Assembly: GCA_023079485.1 (NCBI GenBank) | Contig: CM041090.1 | Span: forward strand, 3,201,163 to 3,265,162 | Length of the DNA: 64,000 nt | Source: Archilochus colubris | Lineage: Eukaryota; Chordata; Aves; Apodiformes; Trochilidae | Reading direction: 5' to 3' | Part shown: positions 11,683 to 24,095 of the stretch, piece after piece | Layout of the letters: each line of letters starts with the position of its first letter | Position numbering within the stretch: the first letter of the stretch is position 1 | The notes under the pieces: model-generated | What the model saw: the letters and a program-made list of their open reading frames with translations, nothing else | Database searches by the model: none | Told to the model about the DNA's origin: nothing | Translations under genes and position numbers: made by a program

Positions 11683-14600
11683 TTATTTCTTCCTTTTGCT
11701 GGATGCCTGCACTGTGCAGGGCTCCATCCTGCAGCTCAATTCTTCCATATTTTCCTGGGAGATGAGCTGGGCTGGATATAGGTGCAATGCTTTCCTGCTG
11801 CTTAATCTTTAATAGTGCCACTGGGCTGCTTCCCAGGCTTTGGGGAGAGAGGGGGGAGGACAAAATGCAGGAATTTATGCAGGGTCACAGGGAATTTAAA
11901 CAACCAGAAATTCACTGGGTGGAAGCAGCCTTAGGCAAAGGTGACTCAGTAGCTGCAGAATTCCAGGTCCTGCTGCCAGTGGGACATTCACAGTCCCTGC
12001 TCCTGGATCAGCCCCAGCAGCTTTTGGAAGAAGTGTGAATATTCCCAGTGCTTACCAGACAAAATATTTTAATGTAGGCACCTGCATTTAAGTTCCTTTC
12101 TTTCCTTTAGGTAAGTAAAAGTGACCAAAAGTCCCAAATCCACTGATATAAATGAGCTGTTCTTTTCTTTTAGAAACATCACTGCTTCTCACTGCTTATC
12201 TTCCCCTTCCCTTTGATTAATTCTTCGGAGTTTTTCTTGTCATTTAATGGTGAAGAAATCCAATTTATCCACTAGAGATGACCGAAAAGAAAGGCTTTTC
12301 ACAAAGGATCAAATGCAGAGCTGCTTAAATATAAAAAAAAAAAAGGAAAAAACCCATAAAACCACCCCCTCCCCCAAACACACAGCCCACAGCCAGGAAT
12401 TATAAATCCTCCAGAAGTACCTAAACAGCTTGGAGCTTACAGACAAGCCAGAGCTAAGGACTTTACTCTTTCTGCTTCATTATACAGCCAATATTTTTAT
12501 TGATGTTTGCTTTGGCAAAGGGGAGACCAAGTGCAACCTGAGATCTGATGTCTGCAAGAGGATCAGGGTCTGAAAGGCAGCTGGAGGAAAAAGCCAGCTT
12601 TGTTCTCCAGCCTTCATCCAAAGGCACATTCACTTCAATCCTCCAGCAGATTTTGGAATAAAATGTCAGATCTGAGGCTGCAAAGCCCAGAACTGAAGAA
12701 AACTCAGTCATGCTGATAACCAATTCTCCCTAAGCCAAACACACCCTCTGTCAGGCAGAATTTCAGTAGCTACCTGAGCTGGGGAGGCCTTTCAAGGGAA
12801 CAGCACAAGATGAAACATTTTAAGGCTTTTTTTTTTTTGGTACTTTTTCAAGAAAGAGCCCTACATTATTCCTATTCTATCAGATTTTGCCTGCACTTTT
12901 GCTTCTCTGCTGCAGGTTGCAGAGATGCACAGCCCTGGTTTCTCCTCCTAGAAGGGGCTGTTGCATGGGTTCCTCATCCTACAGCAGGTTGGGTCAAAAT
13001 GGGGCTGTGATAAAAGCAGAGGCTGGGTTGGTGGCCTGCTTTGCCAGCAGCCTCCTGGGAGCCTTCCTGCTAATAGCAGCTGTAAAAGGGGAAGGAAAAA
13101 AATTTTTTTTTTCCTTCTCTGCAAGCTGGAGAATTCATTTCTGAGTAGCCTGGAGCTGAACTCTGCAAGAGCAACACTTGAGGGCTTGCACAAGGACCAT
13201 TCCTGTGTCCTGGGCTGCATTCTTTAATAATAATGCAGCCAGGGACAGAGCCATTACCAACCCTTAAATGTTTAGTGAAGCCAAAAGAGAAAATTGGCAG
13301 GGAAAGAAATGTTCTTTTCAAGCTCCTGAAAGAGCACTACAGGCAAGAGGGAGCAAACAGCAATATTACAGGCTCATAATGATGCTCCTGGAGGACTCCT
13401 TGAAAGTAATAAATATGTTTTTAATAAGTGTATTTCCTCATTTTGGGATAATTTCAGGGGCAGAGTGTGGCTGTGACGATGCAGCAGAGATGCCTGGGGA
13501 CAATCCAGATGGAGAGGGCTGGGCAGGCAGAGGAGCAGGGCTTTAATTCTCAGTTCTTCCTCCAAGATGAGAAAAAGCAAAGAGGCTGAACCCCTCCCAG
13601 CCTCCTCCCCCCTTCTCTGACTTCCCCCAAAGGCCACTGAATCTACTTCAGAAAAAGCCACTGAGGTGCAAAGGGGACACAATGCTGAGGGTCCTCCCCC
13701 TCCTGCTTCCTATGGCTCTCTAATAAAATGATTTGTGTGTCCCTGCTCTGCACTGGGGACACTGGGGAGGGGTGGACAGGCTCCTGGTGTGATTGTCTTG
13801 TCTTCTCATATATATTTTTTTTTGCCACTTAGTAAATAAACCTAATAAGCTGCTGGGCAGGGATTCAATCTGTCACACTTCACACACCAGAACCATCCAG
13901 CTAGGAACAGAAAATGCTCAAGCCCCAGTGCCCTGAAGAACTGATTTCTCTGAAGGCTGATTTCTCTTTTCATCAGCTTGGAATTTATTTCACATCAATT
14001 ATGCACTGCCAACCAAAATATCTTCCTGCCAAGCTGGCATCTCTCTTTCTCCCTGAGACACCCCAACCATTTTTACCCTTTCCCAGACTGTTTGCTGCCA
14101 GGATCCCATTGGCATCCAAGGGGAGAACCACACGTGGCACCTTGTCCTGGGTACTGCAATTAATCCCTTCTGTGGCATAATGTCCTGGGTCAGCTCTCCC
14201 TGAAGTCCTTTTCCTTCATTAAGAGGGATGCTGGGTTTGCCTGGCTTCTCTCTGAGCAGGAATGATGTGTTTGGAGCAAAAGGTGCCCACTGATGACCAC
14301 CACAAGCTGCTGCCCCCCACTCCTGCTGGGGGCCAAAAAAAAGAGATGGCAAAGAGAGGGAGAGGAATGATGGCCCCATGGGACAAACCATGGGGTTTTC
14401 ATACTCCAGTCCCAAGTGGGAAGCTTCTTTGGAGTGAGAGACCCTCTCTGCATGGTCCACTTCAAAAAACATCCTTTTAAATTTTTTTTTTTAATTACTA
14501 GATGAGTTCTTTGGGTCATTTTCCATAATTGCTTTGCTCCTCAGCACAAAAGCTGAAAGATTTTTATCCCATTTCACTGAAGAGGCAGAGCTCAGACAGC

Positions 14601-14792
14601 ATCCCTGAGCTGATGCTCCTCTCACCCCAAACCCAGGAGCCCTGTTGCACAGGTCAGAGATGCTGTCTGACCTTCCTTACCTGCCATGCCAGACTGGGCC
14701 TTCTGGACCTAAATTTTCATGAATCAGAACTGGAGTTCACAGCCTGTGCCAGAAACTGCTCCTTCCATACGATTTGAAGTGTTGCTGAATTA
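11683..14792. other. about 3.1 kb of single-copy non-coding sequence
   Basis: No repeat family is recognised apart from short homopolymer runs (A-run near 12331-12344, T-run near 12827-12838, T-run near 13810-13822). Open frames up to 157 codons occur on the minus strand (13999-14472) without domains or clear splice context. Confidence 0.5.
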
Positions 14793-14946
14793 GGTGGTAT
14801 TTTGGTTTTATGTTGGGGTTTTTTTGTTTGGTTGTTTCTTGGGTTTGTTTTGGTTTGGGGTTTTTGGGGGGTTTTTTGTTTTGTTTTGGTTTTGGTTCTT
14901 TTGTTGTTGTTTTGGGGGGTTTTGTTGTTTTTTGTTTCTTTGTTTA
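14793..14946 (+). repeat. G/T-rich low-complexity tract (GTTTT/GGTTTT-like)
   Basis: About 150 bases almost entirely of G and T on the plus strand, with irregular units such as TTTTGTTTGG and GGGGGGTTTT. The hydrophobic frames across it (Phe/Gly/Leu/Trp/Val) follow from the GTT/TTT/GGG codon bias. A similar tract lies at 63358-63470. Confidence 0.85.
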
Positions 14947-17020
14947 ACACAGAAGGAGACCAAAGCAGGCTTTATTTCTCCCTTCCCAGGTTCCCATCAT
15001 CTGTCCCAGTTCCAAAGCTTTTGCTTCCCAGTTCAAGGGAGCTGCTGTCTTGGGAATCAAGTGAAAGGTGAGCAAAAACCTTCTGCCAGGGACAACCTGG
15101 AGGGTTTTTTCTGCTCTCCTTGCATGATGCAGGTGCCTGATGGTGCAGGCACCTCACTAAGAGGGGATGAGGAAGCCATCCAGGGCTCTGATCCTAATGG
15201 AGCTCAAAATGGGAATTTGAACTGAGTCAGCCTATCAGTTCTGTCACCAGCAAGGATGGGCAGGAGATGACCCATCCTCAGGGATGAGGGGCTTCAAAGC
15301 CACTGCAAGCCAGGATCATGCCTGCATTTCCCCGGGTGGACCCAGAGGGGCTGGGATGCTCCATTTCTATCTCTTTGCCCTCTGCTATTGGGAAGTGGGG
15401 ATGGGAGAAGGGGTCTTGTCTCCTCCAGCTGCTCTCTGGAGGGCACAAAGAGGCTCCTGAATCTCTTTCCCAAGGGAGCAGGGGATGTCTGTGTGCCAGG
15501 AAACCTCCAGGCTGCTCTGCTTTTTCAAGGCTGTATTGCACTACTGCATGATGACAGTTTCCTTTCTCAGTGCATTTTTTCCCTGCCATAGGAGACAAAG
15601 TGGTTCTTACACCACAGCAGTCTCACAGTTCAGGTATCAGCCTCTGGGGCAGTCAGGAAGCACTGCAGCATTCCCTTTCTGTGGATTTTCATGGCATTTT
15701 ACCTGCAGGAGGTTCTCAGCATCTCCCCTTTCCAACTCCCTTGCTAGCACTGCCTCTGCAGAGTCTTCCTGGGAGTTTTGCAAACCAGCTCAGCTTGCAA
15801 AGACCATTTTCAGGGGATGCAACTGAGCCCCCTCCCCAGTGCAAGGGTAATGGGAGGTGCAGGAATAGGATGCAGAGCCAACCAAGGTGGCTGGAAATCT
15901 CTCAGGGTTTCTCACCTGCACACACATTCTCTTTCCTCTCAATATTGCCATCCTTTTGCCTTACCTGAACCTCAAGTGAGTCCTCACTGCCTTCCACACA
16001 GTTATTTGCAGGTCTTCTGGGCTTGCAGGAGCTCAGAACAATTCCCTCTGGTTTCTTGGAGCTGTTGTTACACTCAGCCTGAGATACCATGAGGTTTGCT
16101 TGTTTTCTTTACAGCCCTGTCCTAAAAAACTCTGCAGGAGCTCAGTGTGCAAACACAGTTGCACATGACTGAAGTTCTCTTCACAGCAGGTTTCATAATG
16201 TTCTGGTGTCCATTTCTCTCAGAGAAATTCTTTGCCACTTCTAAATGTATTCAGAGATGGAGTCATGGTTTTGTTTTTTTTTTCTCCTTTTCTTCCTAGT
16301 TTTACTTGCTGGGAAAAAAATGAGAGGGGTTGGGTGCTCTGAAATGAAAGAAAATTTTTAAAATGATGTTGTACAGCCCTTCCTGAAAGGCTGTCATGAT
16401 GGGATAGGGTAAAAGAGTTTCCCTGGAGGGATGCCAGGCTCCAGCAGGCTGGGTGTTACTGGCACAGTGAGGGAATGTGAGACTTATTCCTGTCTCCAGA
16501 ACAGCAGCACTGCATCCCTGTCCCCATGCTATGGCACTACTGGTACCACAGCCCCAGCAGAGAAACCTGAGGGAGAGAGGATGCTGGTGAGAGACACTGA
16601 GGCTCCCAGGGAGCCCCAGCAGAGCTGAGGAGCTCCAGGGGAAAGCTTCAGGCATGGAACATGTCACAGGCACCAGAGCCTGGAAAAAGGGCAGTTCTGC
16701 CCAGCTTTGGCTCTGCCTCCTAAGGAAAGGGAAGCACTGGTCCCTCACATAGCACAGAATCCAAAGCACAAGTGGAACAAGGCAATTCCTTCCCACCTCC
16801 TCCACTCCCCCCCCACCTCTTGGATGTCCCCATTTCTTCCACTGCAGATGCTCACTCTTCTTTCAATGGGAAACAAAAGCTGAGCTGAGTGCTGAGGTGT
16901 CCAACACCATCCTTCCAGCCAAGAGTTTGCCTTCAGGTGTCTGCCCACTCACTTTTCAGGGATGCCACCACTGCCTGGCTTGCTGAGTTACTGCTGGGTG
17001 GTCCTCAGGGACCAGGAAGA
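14947..17020. other. single-copy non-coding sequence
   Basis: No element or gene is recognised over about 2 kb. Confidence 0.5.
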
Positions 17021-17397
17021 AGAACCATGGAATCCCAGGATGTGAGGTTGGAAGGGACCTCCAGGATGCCCTGCTCCAACCCTTCTCATCTTATTGTTTC
17101 TAGGAGATGTCCCAACACCCCCTGGAGCTGAGACTTCCAACTTTCCCAAGTGGGGGAATCCACCCCTTTCCCTGGGAGACCATTCCAAGGTCTGACTGTC
17201 CTCATGGGGACAAATTTCCCTCTTGTGTTCCAATGGAATCTCCCCAGGAGCACCTTGTGCCCATTGCCCCTCATCTTGTCCATGGGACTCCTTGGACACA
17301 GGGAGTCTCCAGCTGCTTTGGAGCTGCCCTGGAAGTCCTGAACATGGGCAGAAGGTCTCCCCTCAGCCTTCTCTTCTCCAGGATGAGCAGACACAGT
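17021..17397 (-). mobile_element. old CR1 LINE fragment
   Basis: Reverse-oriented CR1 with diverged tail (AGAACCATGGAATCCCAGGA), the GTTGGAAGGGACCTCCAGGA block, and then ORF2 C-terminal sequence whose minus-strand reading has LRTTQQ-like and RPWNGLPGKGVDSPTWESWK blocks in broken frames. It is clearly a different and older subfamily than the copies at 1 kb or 38 kb. Confidence 0.8.
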
Positions 17398-18720
17398 TTT
17401 CTCATATATGTCTTACATGTATTTAGGGCAAGCCAAGGGTCCTGCTGAATCAGGTGACCCCAACCCTGACCAGTGACAAAATCACAACCTCACCATCACA
17501 GTGGTTTCCCAGACAGAAAAAAGCCCCAAATTCACATTCCTCAAATATAATGATTTACTGAGATGAGCAGCAACTCTTTCTATGTATTGCTGTTCTTTTC
17601 CTTGGTAATTCCTCTGTTATTTTACAGCCTCTGTGACCCAATAGAGCTCAGAGCTGCACCCTGAGAAAGGAAAGACAGGGCTCAGACCTGAGGTTTCTTT
17701 ACCTGGAGCCTGGCTGGAGGCAGCAGCAGCCTTCAGCTCTGATCTCAGGAACAAATTCATCAGTCCCAGTTGGCTTCCTCCTAATTAAAGTACAAGTGGG
17801 ACTAGTCTGGAAATAAATCTCCTCTCTGTCTTCTCTAAATCACGTAACCCATCCTGCAGAGGCTTTGCCCCTGACAAGCAGAGCATGCTTAACAGTGAAT
17901 TAATTAAAAAAACTTAAATAAAAAAAAATAATTTAAAAACATCCAGAAAAAATTAAACCATACAGATTGACAAGAATGAGTATTTTGGACTAGGGACAGG
18001 AATAAAATAAAATAAAATATTAAAAAATAAATTAAAGAATTAAAAAAATAAAATCATTAAAAAAAAATCACAGAAACCAGGAAAGGAAGGAGTAAAACCA
18101 GGAATTAAATTAAGAGACATGAGCTGCTCCAGCCTGGTGCCTTCTCACACAGCCCTGATGCCCAAGGGGAAATGTTGGGGAAAGCTTCACCCAAACCAGC
18201 AGCTGATGGGGAAGGGGAACAATTTACTTGGAGCCAAGTAAATTCTATCCAAATCTGTAGGATAGCTGTGACCAGGATAAAAAGACTGGAAAGTCTTCCA
18301 GATGGCAAAGCAGACTCACAGGCTGGGAAGCCTTGGCTCCAGCCCTGCTCCTCCCAGGTTTGGTCCTTTCTAGAATGTTGGTCACTGAGTTCTGCTCTTG
18401 CTACGAAGGAGCAGCAGCTCAGAGAGCAAATACAAAGTTTTTATATATAAAGGGAGGTCATTTAGAACCAGCCAAGGGTAAACAGCAATGAATTAGTTCA
18501 CCAGGGACCCAGGTTTTCATTCACAAAGAATCAGCAGTGCAGCCCCTGATGGGTCTCTTGGCAGTGCTGGGACAGACTCTGCCCAAGCAAACAGGTAGAG
18601 GCATTTCTAGGTGGGCTTGGGAGAGAAAGTGGGACCTATTCTCATGTTTTGAAGGGTTCCCTTCAAGCCCGGTAAGCAGCTTTAAGAGCTGCAGACTCAG
18701 TCATCCCTCCTCATCCATCA
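17398..18720. other. single-copy sequence containing an A/T-rich patch
   Basis: From about 17900 to 18072 there is A-rich low-complexity sequence with AATAAAATAAAAT words. Otherwise no repeat or gene is recognised. Confidence 0.5.
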
Positions 18721-18721
18721 T

Positions 18722-19511
18722 TCCTGGACAGACTGGAGAGTTGGGCTGATTCCAATGGGATGAGGTTCAACACAACAACCCCATGGGGAGCTCCAGGCTG
18801 GGCACAGAGTGGCTGAGAGCAGCCAGAGAGGGACCTGGGAGTCTGGATTGCCAGGAAGCTGAACATGAGCCAGCAGTGTGCCCAGGTGGCCAAGAAGGCC
18901 AATGGCATCCTCGGCTGGATGAGGAACAGTGTGGCCAGCAGGTCCAGGGAAGGGATTCTGCCCCTGTGCTCAGCTCTGGTGAGGCCACAGCTTGAGTCCT
19001 GTGTCCAGTTCTGGGCCCCCCAGTTCAGGAAGGAGATTGAGGTGCTGGAGCAGGTCCAGAGAAGAGCAAGGAGGCTGTGAAGGGATCCAGCACAAGTCCT
19101 GTGAGGAAGGGCTGAGGGAGCTGGGGGTGTTGAGGCTGGAGAAGAGGAGGCTCAGGAGACCCCATCACTCTCTACAACTCCCTGAAAGGAGGTTGGAGCC
19201 AGGGGAGTTGGGCTCTTTTCCCAGGCAACTCTCAGCAAGACAAGAGGGCAGGGTCTCAAGTTGTGCCAGGGGAGGTTTAGGTTGGAGATTAGAAAGAATT
19301 TCTTTCTGGAGAGGGTGATCAGCCATTGGAATGGGCTGCCCAGGGAAGTAGTGGATTCTCCGTGTCTGGAGATATTTCAAAAGAGCCTGGATGTGGCACT
19401 CAGTGCCATGGGCTGGGAACCCCGGGGGGAGTGGTTCAAGGGTTGGACTTGATGATCTCTGGGGTCCCTTCCAACCCAGCCAGTTCTATGATTCTGTGAT
19501 TCTATGATTCC
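18722..19511 (+). mobile_element. CR1 LINE, 5'-truncated (subfamily B), internal deletion
   Basis: Forward copy from the [20 protein letters not shown] segment through ORF2 and 3' UTR to ATTCTATG-type repeats. Compared with the 38-kb copy, about 31 bases are missing between TTCAACACA and ACAACCCC (about 18771), a deletion flanked by a short CACA repeat. It has the subfamily-B TGA at 19077-19079 (CTGTGAAGGG). Downstream the frame reads [15 protein letters not shown] and [19 protein letters not shown], ending GEWFKGWT. Confidence 0.92.
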
Positions 19512-19598
19512 TGGTGCTATGTTCCTGCTCCAAGTAAATCTGCTCTTTCTGAAAGACATTACTGGGGGGCCTCTCCTCTCACTGCCATTCTCCCTGCC

Positions 19599-20176
19599 TG
19601 TCCCTTGTCTCTGGATGGCATTTGCACCCCATAGATTGTCCCTGTCCCCTCTCTCTGGGTGACAACTGCATCCCATGGATTGTCCCTGTCCCTTGTCTCT
19701 CTCTGAGTGGCATTTGTACCCCATGGATTGTCCATGTCCCCTTTTTCTGAATGGATTTTGCATCCCATGGACTATCCACATCCCTTTTCTATGAATGGCA
19801 TTTGCATCCCATGGATTGCCCCTACCCCCTGTCTCTGAGTGGCATTTGTACCCCACAGGCTGTCCCTGTCCCCTGTCTCTGGATGACATTTGCACCACAT
19901 GGATTGTCCCTGTTCCCTGTCTCTCAGTTGCATCTGTACCCCATGGATTGTCTCTGTCCCCTTTTTCTGAATGGCATCTGCACCCCATGGACTATCCATA
20001 TCCCCTGTCTCTGAGTGGCATTTGTAGCCCATGGATTATCCCTGTCCCTTGTCTCTCTCTGAATGGCATTTGTGCCCCATGGATTATCCCTGTCCCCTGT
20101 CTCTGAGTGACAATTGCATCCCATGGACTGTCCTTGTCCCTTGTCTCTAAGTGGCATTTGCATCCCATAGATTTTC
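19599..20176 (+). repeat. minisatellite, 44-bp unit, about 13 copies
   Basis: The word CCCCATGGATTGTCC or a close variant recurs at about 19627, 19672, 19720, 19765, 19807, 19851, 19895, 19939, 19983, 20027, 20075, 20119 and 20163, with spacing mostly 44 bp and 48 bp where an extra TCTC is present. Each unit contains TGGCATTTGCA.. and a pyrimidine part CTGTCCCCTGTCTCTGA. Because 44 is not a multiple of three, the same unit is read in all frames in turn. This explains the overlapping open frames on both strands (up to 203 codons on the minus strand), so they are not genes. It starts about 90 bases after a CR1 3' end. Confidence 0.95.
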
Positions 20177-21892
20177 CCCCATGCTCCTCATGGGCATCAT
20201 TCCCTGGCATGGGGAGCAGAGAACAAAAGCTGACAACTAGAGACAAACTTGGGGATTCTCCTGCAGACCTGGCTATGATGTCTGTATTCTCCTCTCCCCC
20301 TCTCAAAAAACCCAAGACAATTCAGAGGGTGCACAGGAAGAAGAAACATGACTGCACAGCAGGCACTGGGGAAGCTATTTTTGATTTGGGGTTTATAAAG
20401 AAAAGAAAAGAAAGAAAAGAAAAAAAAAGCCTAAATTTGTAATTTTCTTCCTTGTTGCAATTCTTCAGGAAGGAAGATAATTTTACGTGGACAAAAGAGA
20501 GGAAGAAAGCCTGGGAAAACCAGCTGTTATCTTTGCATATCTGAATGAAGTCTGCATTCAGCCCCCCAGACACATCTGCACAGGCAGACAGCCCAGAAAG
20601 TAAGTACCCTGGACTTGTCAGGCAGACCAGAAATGCAAAATATTTCTTACTTGGAATCTAGAGTTGCTTTATCATCACCTTGCCATGGTGTTTATGCCTC
20701 CTAAAGTGGTTTTGCTGCTTAGTGGGAGGGCAGCTGCAGGGGATCCCTGGCCTTGCATCAGAGTTTTGGGCTTTTGTAGTGGAGCATCACCTCCCTTTCC
20801 AGCATTTTGGGCCCAGCTGAAGGGAAATGTGAGAGTCTACAAGCCCCCTGGATCAGTCTTAGCAGCAGACAAGCATTAAACAGAAAAAAAAAACTTAAGA
20901 AAATCCCACTGACTTCAATGCAATGCAAGGCTTGGTGAAATAGTTGCTGTATTTAGAGACAGACTTTTGGCTCTGGCCTCTCTGCAGGGAAGTTCTGCTC
21001 CTCAGTTATGGAGCCAGTTACTCCAGATCAAAAAGCTGCAGATTCAAGTTCTTTTTCTCCCAGGAGCTTCCCCAAGCTGAGTCCTGTGCCAAGATTCTTC
21101 TTTCTCCTTTCTTGCCCTCTCCTGAAGTGTTGGTTGAGCAGCAAGAAACAGCCCCTCAACATTTTCCATCAGGCTGAGCATATCCCTACCCTGGTCCTGA
21201 TAACTGAATCCCTGAGCCCCTCTGAGAGAATTTTCCCATTTTCAGGAAATAATAATAATGCCTGTCCCAGGCAGGTAGATCTCACCAAATCTTACCAAGG
21301 CATGGGCTGGAAATAGCCCCTGGAACTTGTTTCTGCCTGGAAAATGGATGGGTAGCATCAAATCTGGCATCTCTAAGTGGATTGGGAATTCTGTTCCTTC
21401 CTCCTCATAATTCATTGCTCCTTGGGAAGGAAGCATCCACGTGAACCCTAATGCTGGATAGAGACATGGAGACACAGGATGGGGCCTGTTAGGAACAGCA
21501 AGGTCCTCAAATCCATGCTAGATCTGGGGATAACCAAAATACACAGTCAAGATGTGGCCATGGGATGCACTGACACAGCTCCTCTGGCTCCAAGTGGAAT
21601 TTCATGGGAATTACATAAAATTACAGCACTGCTGTGTCCACTTTGCTGGCAGCAAAGTCCAACCAAGAGATGGGGAAAGCTCTGGGGGGTTATCTTGTGT
21701 TGGTCTGGCTCCTGGGCAAACCCTGGAGGAGCTGATTTAGGGTTAGTTCTGGAGTTGATGGAACAGAAAGGGTGTGAGATAAGATGTTAATGTTCCAACA
21801 GCTCTGGACAAGATCCACTCAGATGATGATGGATAATGTGCACCTGTACCTAACTTTTTGTCATTTAGCCTTAAGTGGTTGGGTTAATTGTT
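20177..21892. other. single-copy non-coding sequence
   Basis: No repeat family or gene is recognised. A purine-rich run (AAAGAAAAGAAAGAAAAG) lies near 20398-20427. Confidence 0.5.
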
Positions 21893-22060
21893 TGCAGTTA
21901 TTATAATTATTGTTATTATAATTATAGTTATATTATATTTATATAATATTTATATTTATTTATATATAATGTTTGATAATATATAATAGTTATATTTATC
22001 ATTATATTATCACTATATTATAATTATAATTACAGTTATTGTTTGCAGTTCTTATAGTTA
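21893..22060 (+). repeat. AT-rich low-complexity block (TATAAT/ATTATA words)
   Basis: About 150 bases of almost pure A/T with repeated TTATAATTAT and TATATTTATA words, many self-complementary. The word TTGTTTGCAGTT occurs on both sides (near 21886 and 22039), so the block may have expanded inside a single sequence. Confidence 0.85.
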
Positions 22061-22179
22061 TAGCACTCCTCATATTTCCAGTGTTCAATGTGATTCCTTG
22101 TGGGAGAGAGAGATCACTCTGGTGAACAGCAGGGTTTGTTCTTCTGTGGTAAATCTTCATTAAGGGAAAAAAAAAACCA

Positions 22180-22564
22180 CAAAAGGAAGGGAAAGGAAAG
22201 AAAGGAAGGAAGGGAAGGGGAAAGAAGGAAAGGAAAGGAAAGGAAAGGAAAGGAAAGGAAAGGAAAGGAAAGGAAAGGAAAGGAAAGGAAAGGAAAGGAA
22301 AGGAAAGGAAAGGAAAGGAAAGGAAAGGAAAGGAAAGGAAAGGAAAGGAAAGGAAAGGAAAGGAAAGAGGAAAGGAAAGGAAAGAGGAAAGGAAAGGAAA
22401 GGAAAGGAAAGAGGAAAGGAAAGGAAAGGAAAGGAAAGGAAAGGAAAGGAAAGGAAAGAGGAAAGGAAAGGAAAGGAAAGGAAAGGAAAGGAAAGGAAAG
22501 GAAAGGAAAGGAAAGGAAAGGAAAGGAAAGGAAAGGAAAGGAAAGGAAAAGAAAGGAAAAAGAA
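22180..22564 (+). repeat. (GGAAA)n purine microsatellite array
   Basis: About 380 bases of GGAAA pentamers on the plus strand, with interruptions of the form AAAGAGGAAAGG. The downstream part is nearly perfect. Lys/Gly/Glu/Arg frames on plus and Phe/Leu/Ser/Pro frames on minus are compositional. Confidence 0.97.
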
Positions 22565-23437
22565 GATGAGCATGGTGTAGTTACTGGACATTAAGCAAGT
22601 TGTCAGTGTCACTTGATGCAGTGGAAGGAACCCCATGAGGGAACTCAGTTTCCCCATCTCAGCCCCTTCAGCACTGCAGCACTGATGCATGGGCTGCAGG
22701 CTGCATGGATGCAGAGGCAAAATGACTTCTTTAATTGCAAACCCTTTGTGAAATGGGTGGGAAGGGCAAAACCACATGCACCTAGCTTGAGGTAGCATAA
22801 CTTTCCAGCAATACACCATCTCTGTTGGGCTGCAAACCACTGTCTTGAGAGAGTGGTAAATATCTCTCTAAACCACCTCAACAGGGAGCATCTGCCTTCA
22901 GGAACAGAGTGGTGGTTTCTGTAGTTACTTGTTCTAGCTGTTGCCACCCTGGCTAAGGACATCAGTTCATCAAAATGTCTCTAGCCTGCCTCTAATGAAC
23001 CAATTTTATTTTTCTACTCCATTAAATTGTCATCTCTGCTTCCCCCATCTAATAACTTTGGAGAAAATTAGTTTCACTCACCATAAAATGTCACTTTAAT
23101 TACAAACAGAAATAAATGTAATATGCAAGTTCATCCTCCCCTTTTTGCTCATCAAATGCCAGGTTGCAGTGTGCAGAGTTCAGATGTTTGGTTGAGAAAA
23201 GCACCTATGATACCACAGAACTTGGAGGATTAAAACAGCTTGTTGGGACATGGTTAACCTTTGATCCTTGGCAGTGCCAACAGGAGTTCTCATCATCTTG
23301 AATTTGTGTCTAAAAATGACTCTAGAAAAGGCCATCTGAGGGTGTCAGGTGTAGTCTGCTCTTCAAACTCAGCTGGGAGCACCAAAATTGGTTGTACTCA
23401 GAGTTGTGGTGAAGAGCTTGATGTCCAAATGGAGACC
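22565..23437. other. single-copy sequence, part AT-rich with conserved-element character
   Basis: No repeat is recognised. The stretch 22975-23130 is AT-rich, repeat-free and has several ATTA/TTAAT words (AATTTTATTT, CCATTAAATTG, CTTTAATTAC), a look typical of conserved non-coding elements; that is an inference. Confidence 0.45.
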
Positions 23438-24095
23438 AGTGATGAGTCCAGTTGGTACTGGGGCTGGTGCTGCTTAACATCTTTAGTGGTACCATGGGCA
23501 GTGGAATGGAGGGAACCCTCAGCAGGTTTGCTGGTGACACCAAACTGTGGTGTGGTTGCCATGCTGGAGGGGATGGAACTGTGAAAGGAGCAAAGGGAAT
23601 GGATGGGAGCTGTGCCAGGGAAATTTTAGGATGGATGTTAGGAACTATTTTTTCACTGAGAGGGTTGTCAGGCATTGGAATGGCCCAGGAGGGTGGAGAT
23701 TGAGGTTGGAGATGAGGAAGAAATTCTTTGGGGTGAGGGTGGTGGAGTCCCCATCCCTGGAGGCATTGAAAAGGCATTTGGAGCTGGTCCTTAAGGACAT
23801 GGGTTAGGAGTTGGCTGTGGTGTTGGTGCAAGGTTGGGCTGGAGGAGCTTGGAGGTCTCTTCCAACCTAAACATTCTGTGATTCTGTGACCTGGCCAAGC
23901 AGGAGAGGTGTGCATGGGAAGTTCAGTAAGACCAAGTGCAGCTGGGGCTGGGGCAATCCCAAGTAGAGTTACAGAATGGATGTAGAATGGGTTCAGAGCA
24001 GCCCTGGGAAAAAGGATTTGGGGATGTTGTTGATGTGAGCTGTCCATGTGTGCATAAAGCCCAGGAAGCCAACTGCATCCTGGTCTCTCCTTCCA
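23438..24095 (+). mobile_element. old CR1 LINE copy with a second CR1 3' end inserted or joined inside it
   Basis: Three parts are seen. 23438-23600 corresponds to the RT core (frame reads LLNIFSGTMGSGMEGTLSRF then AGDTKLWCG, where the usual FADD box reads FAGD). 23600-23888 is CR1 3'-terminal sequence (CTGTGCCAGGGAAATTTTAG, then EEIL-type ORF end, then TTCCAACCTAAACATTCTGT). 23890-24095 resumes an ORF2 segment that normally follows the RT box (GGGAAGTTCAGTAAGACCAA, then AAAAGGATTTGGGGATGTT). The order RT core, 3' end, post-RT segment shows a nested or rearranged copy. All parts are strongly diverged. Confidence 0.75.

Noticed and set aside
14794..15225. Hydrophobic 143-codon frame as a membrane protein
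   Set aside because: The hydrophobic part is the translation of a G/T-rich tract.
19377..20442. Possible repetitive-protein gene (minus frame of 203 codons and several others)
   Set aside because: 44-bp units shift frame each repeat, frames overlap on both strands, and the end of the minus frame runs into a CR1.
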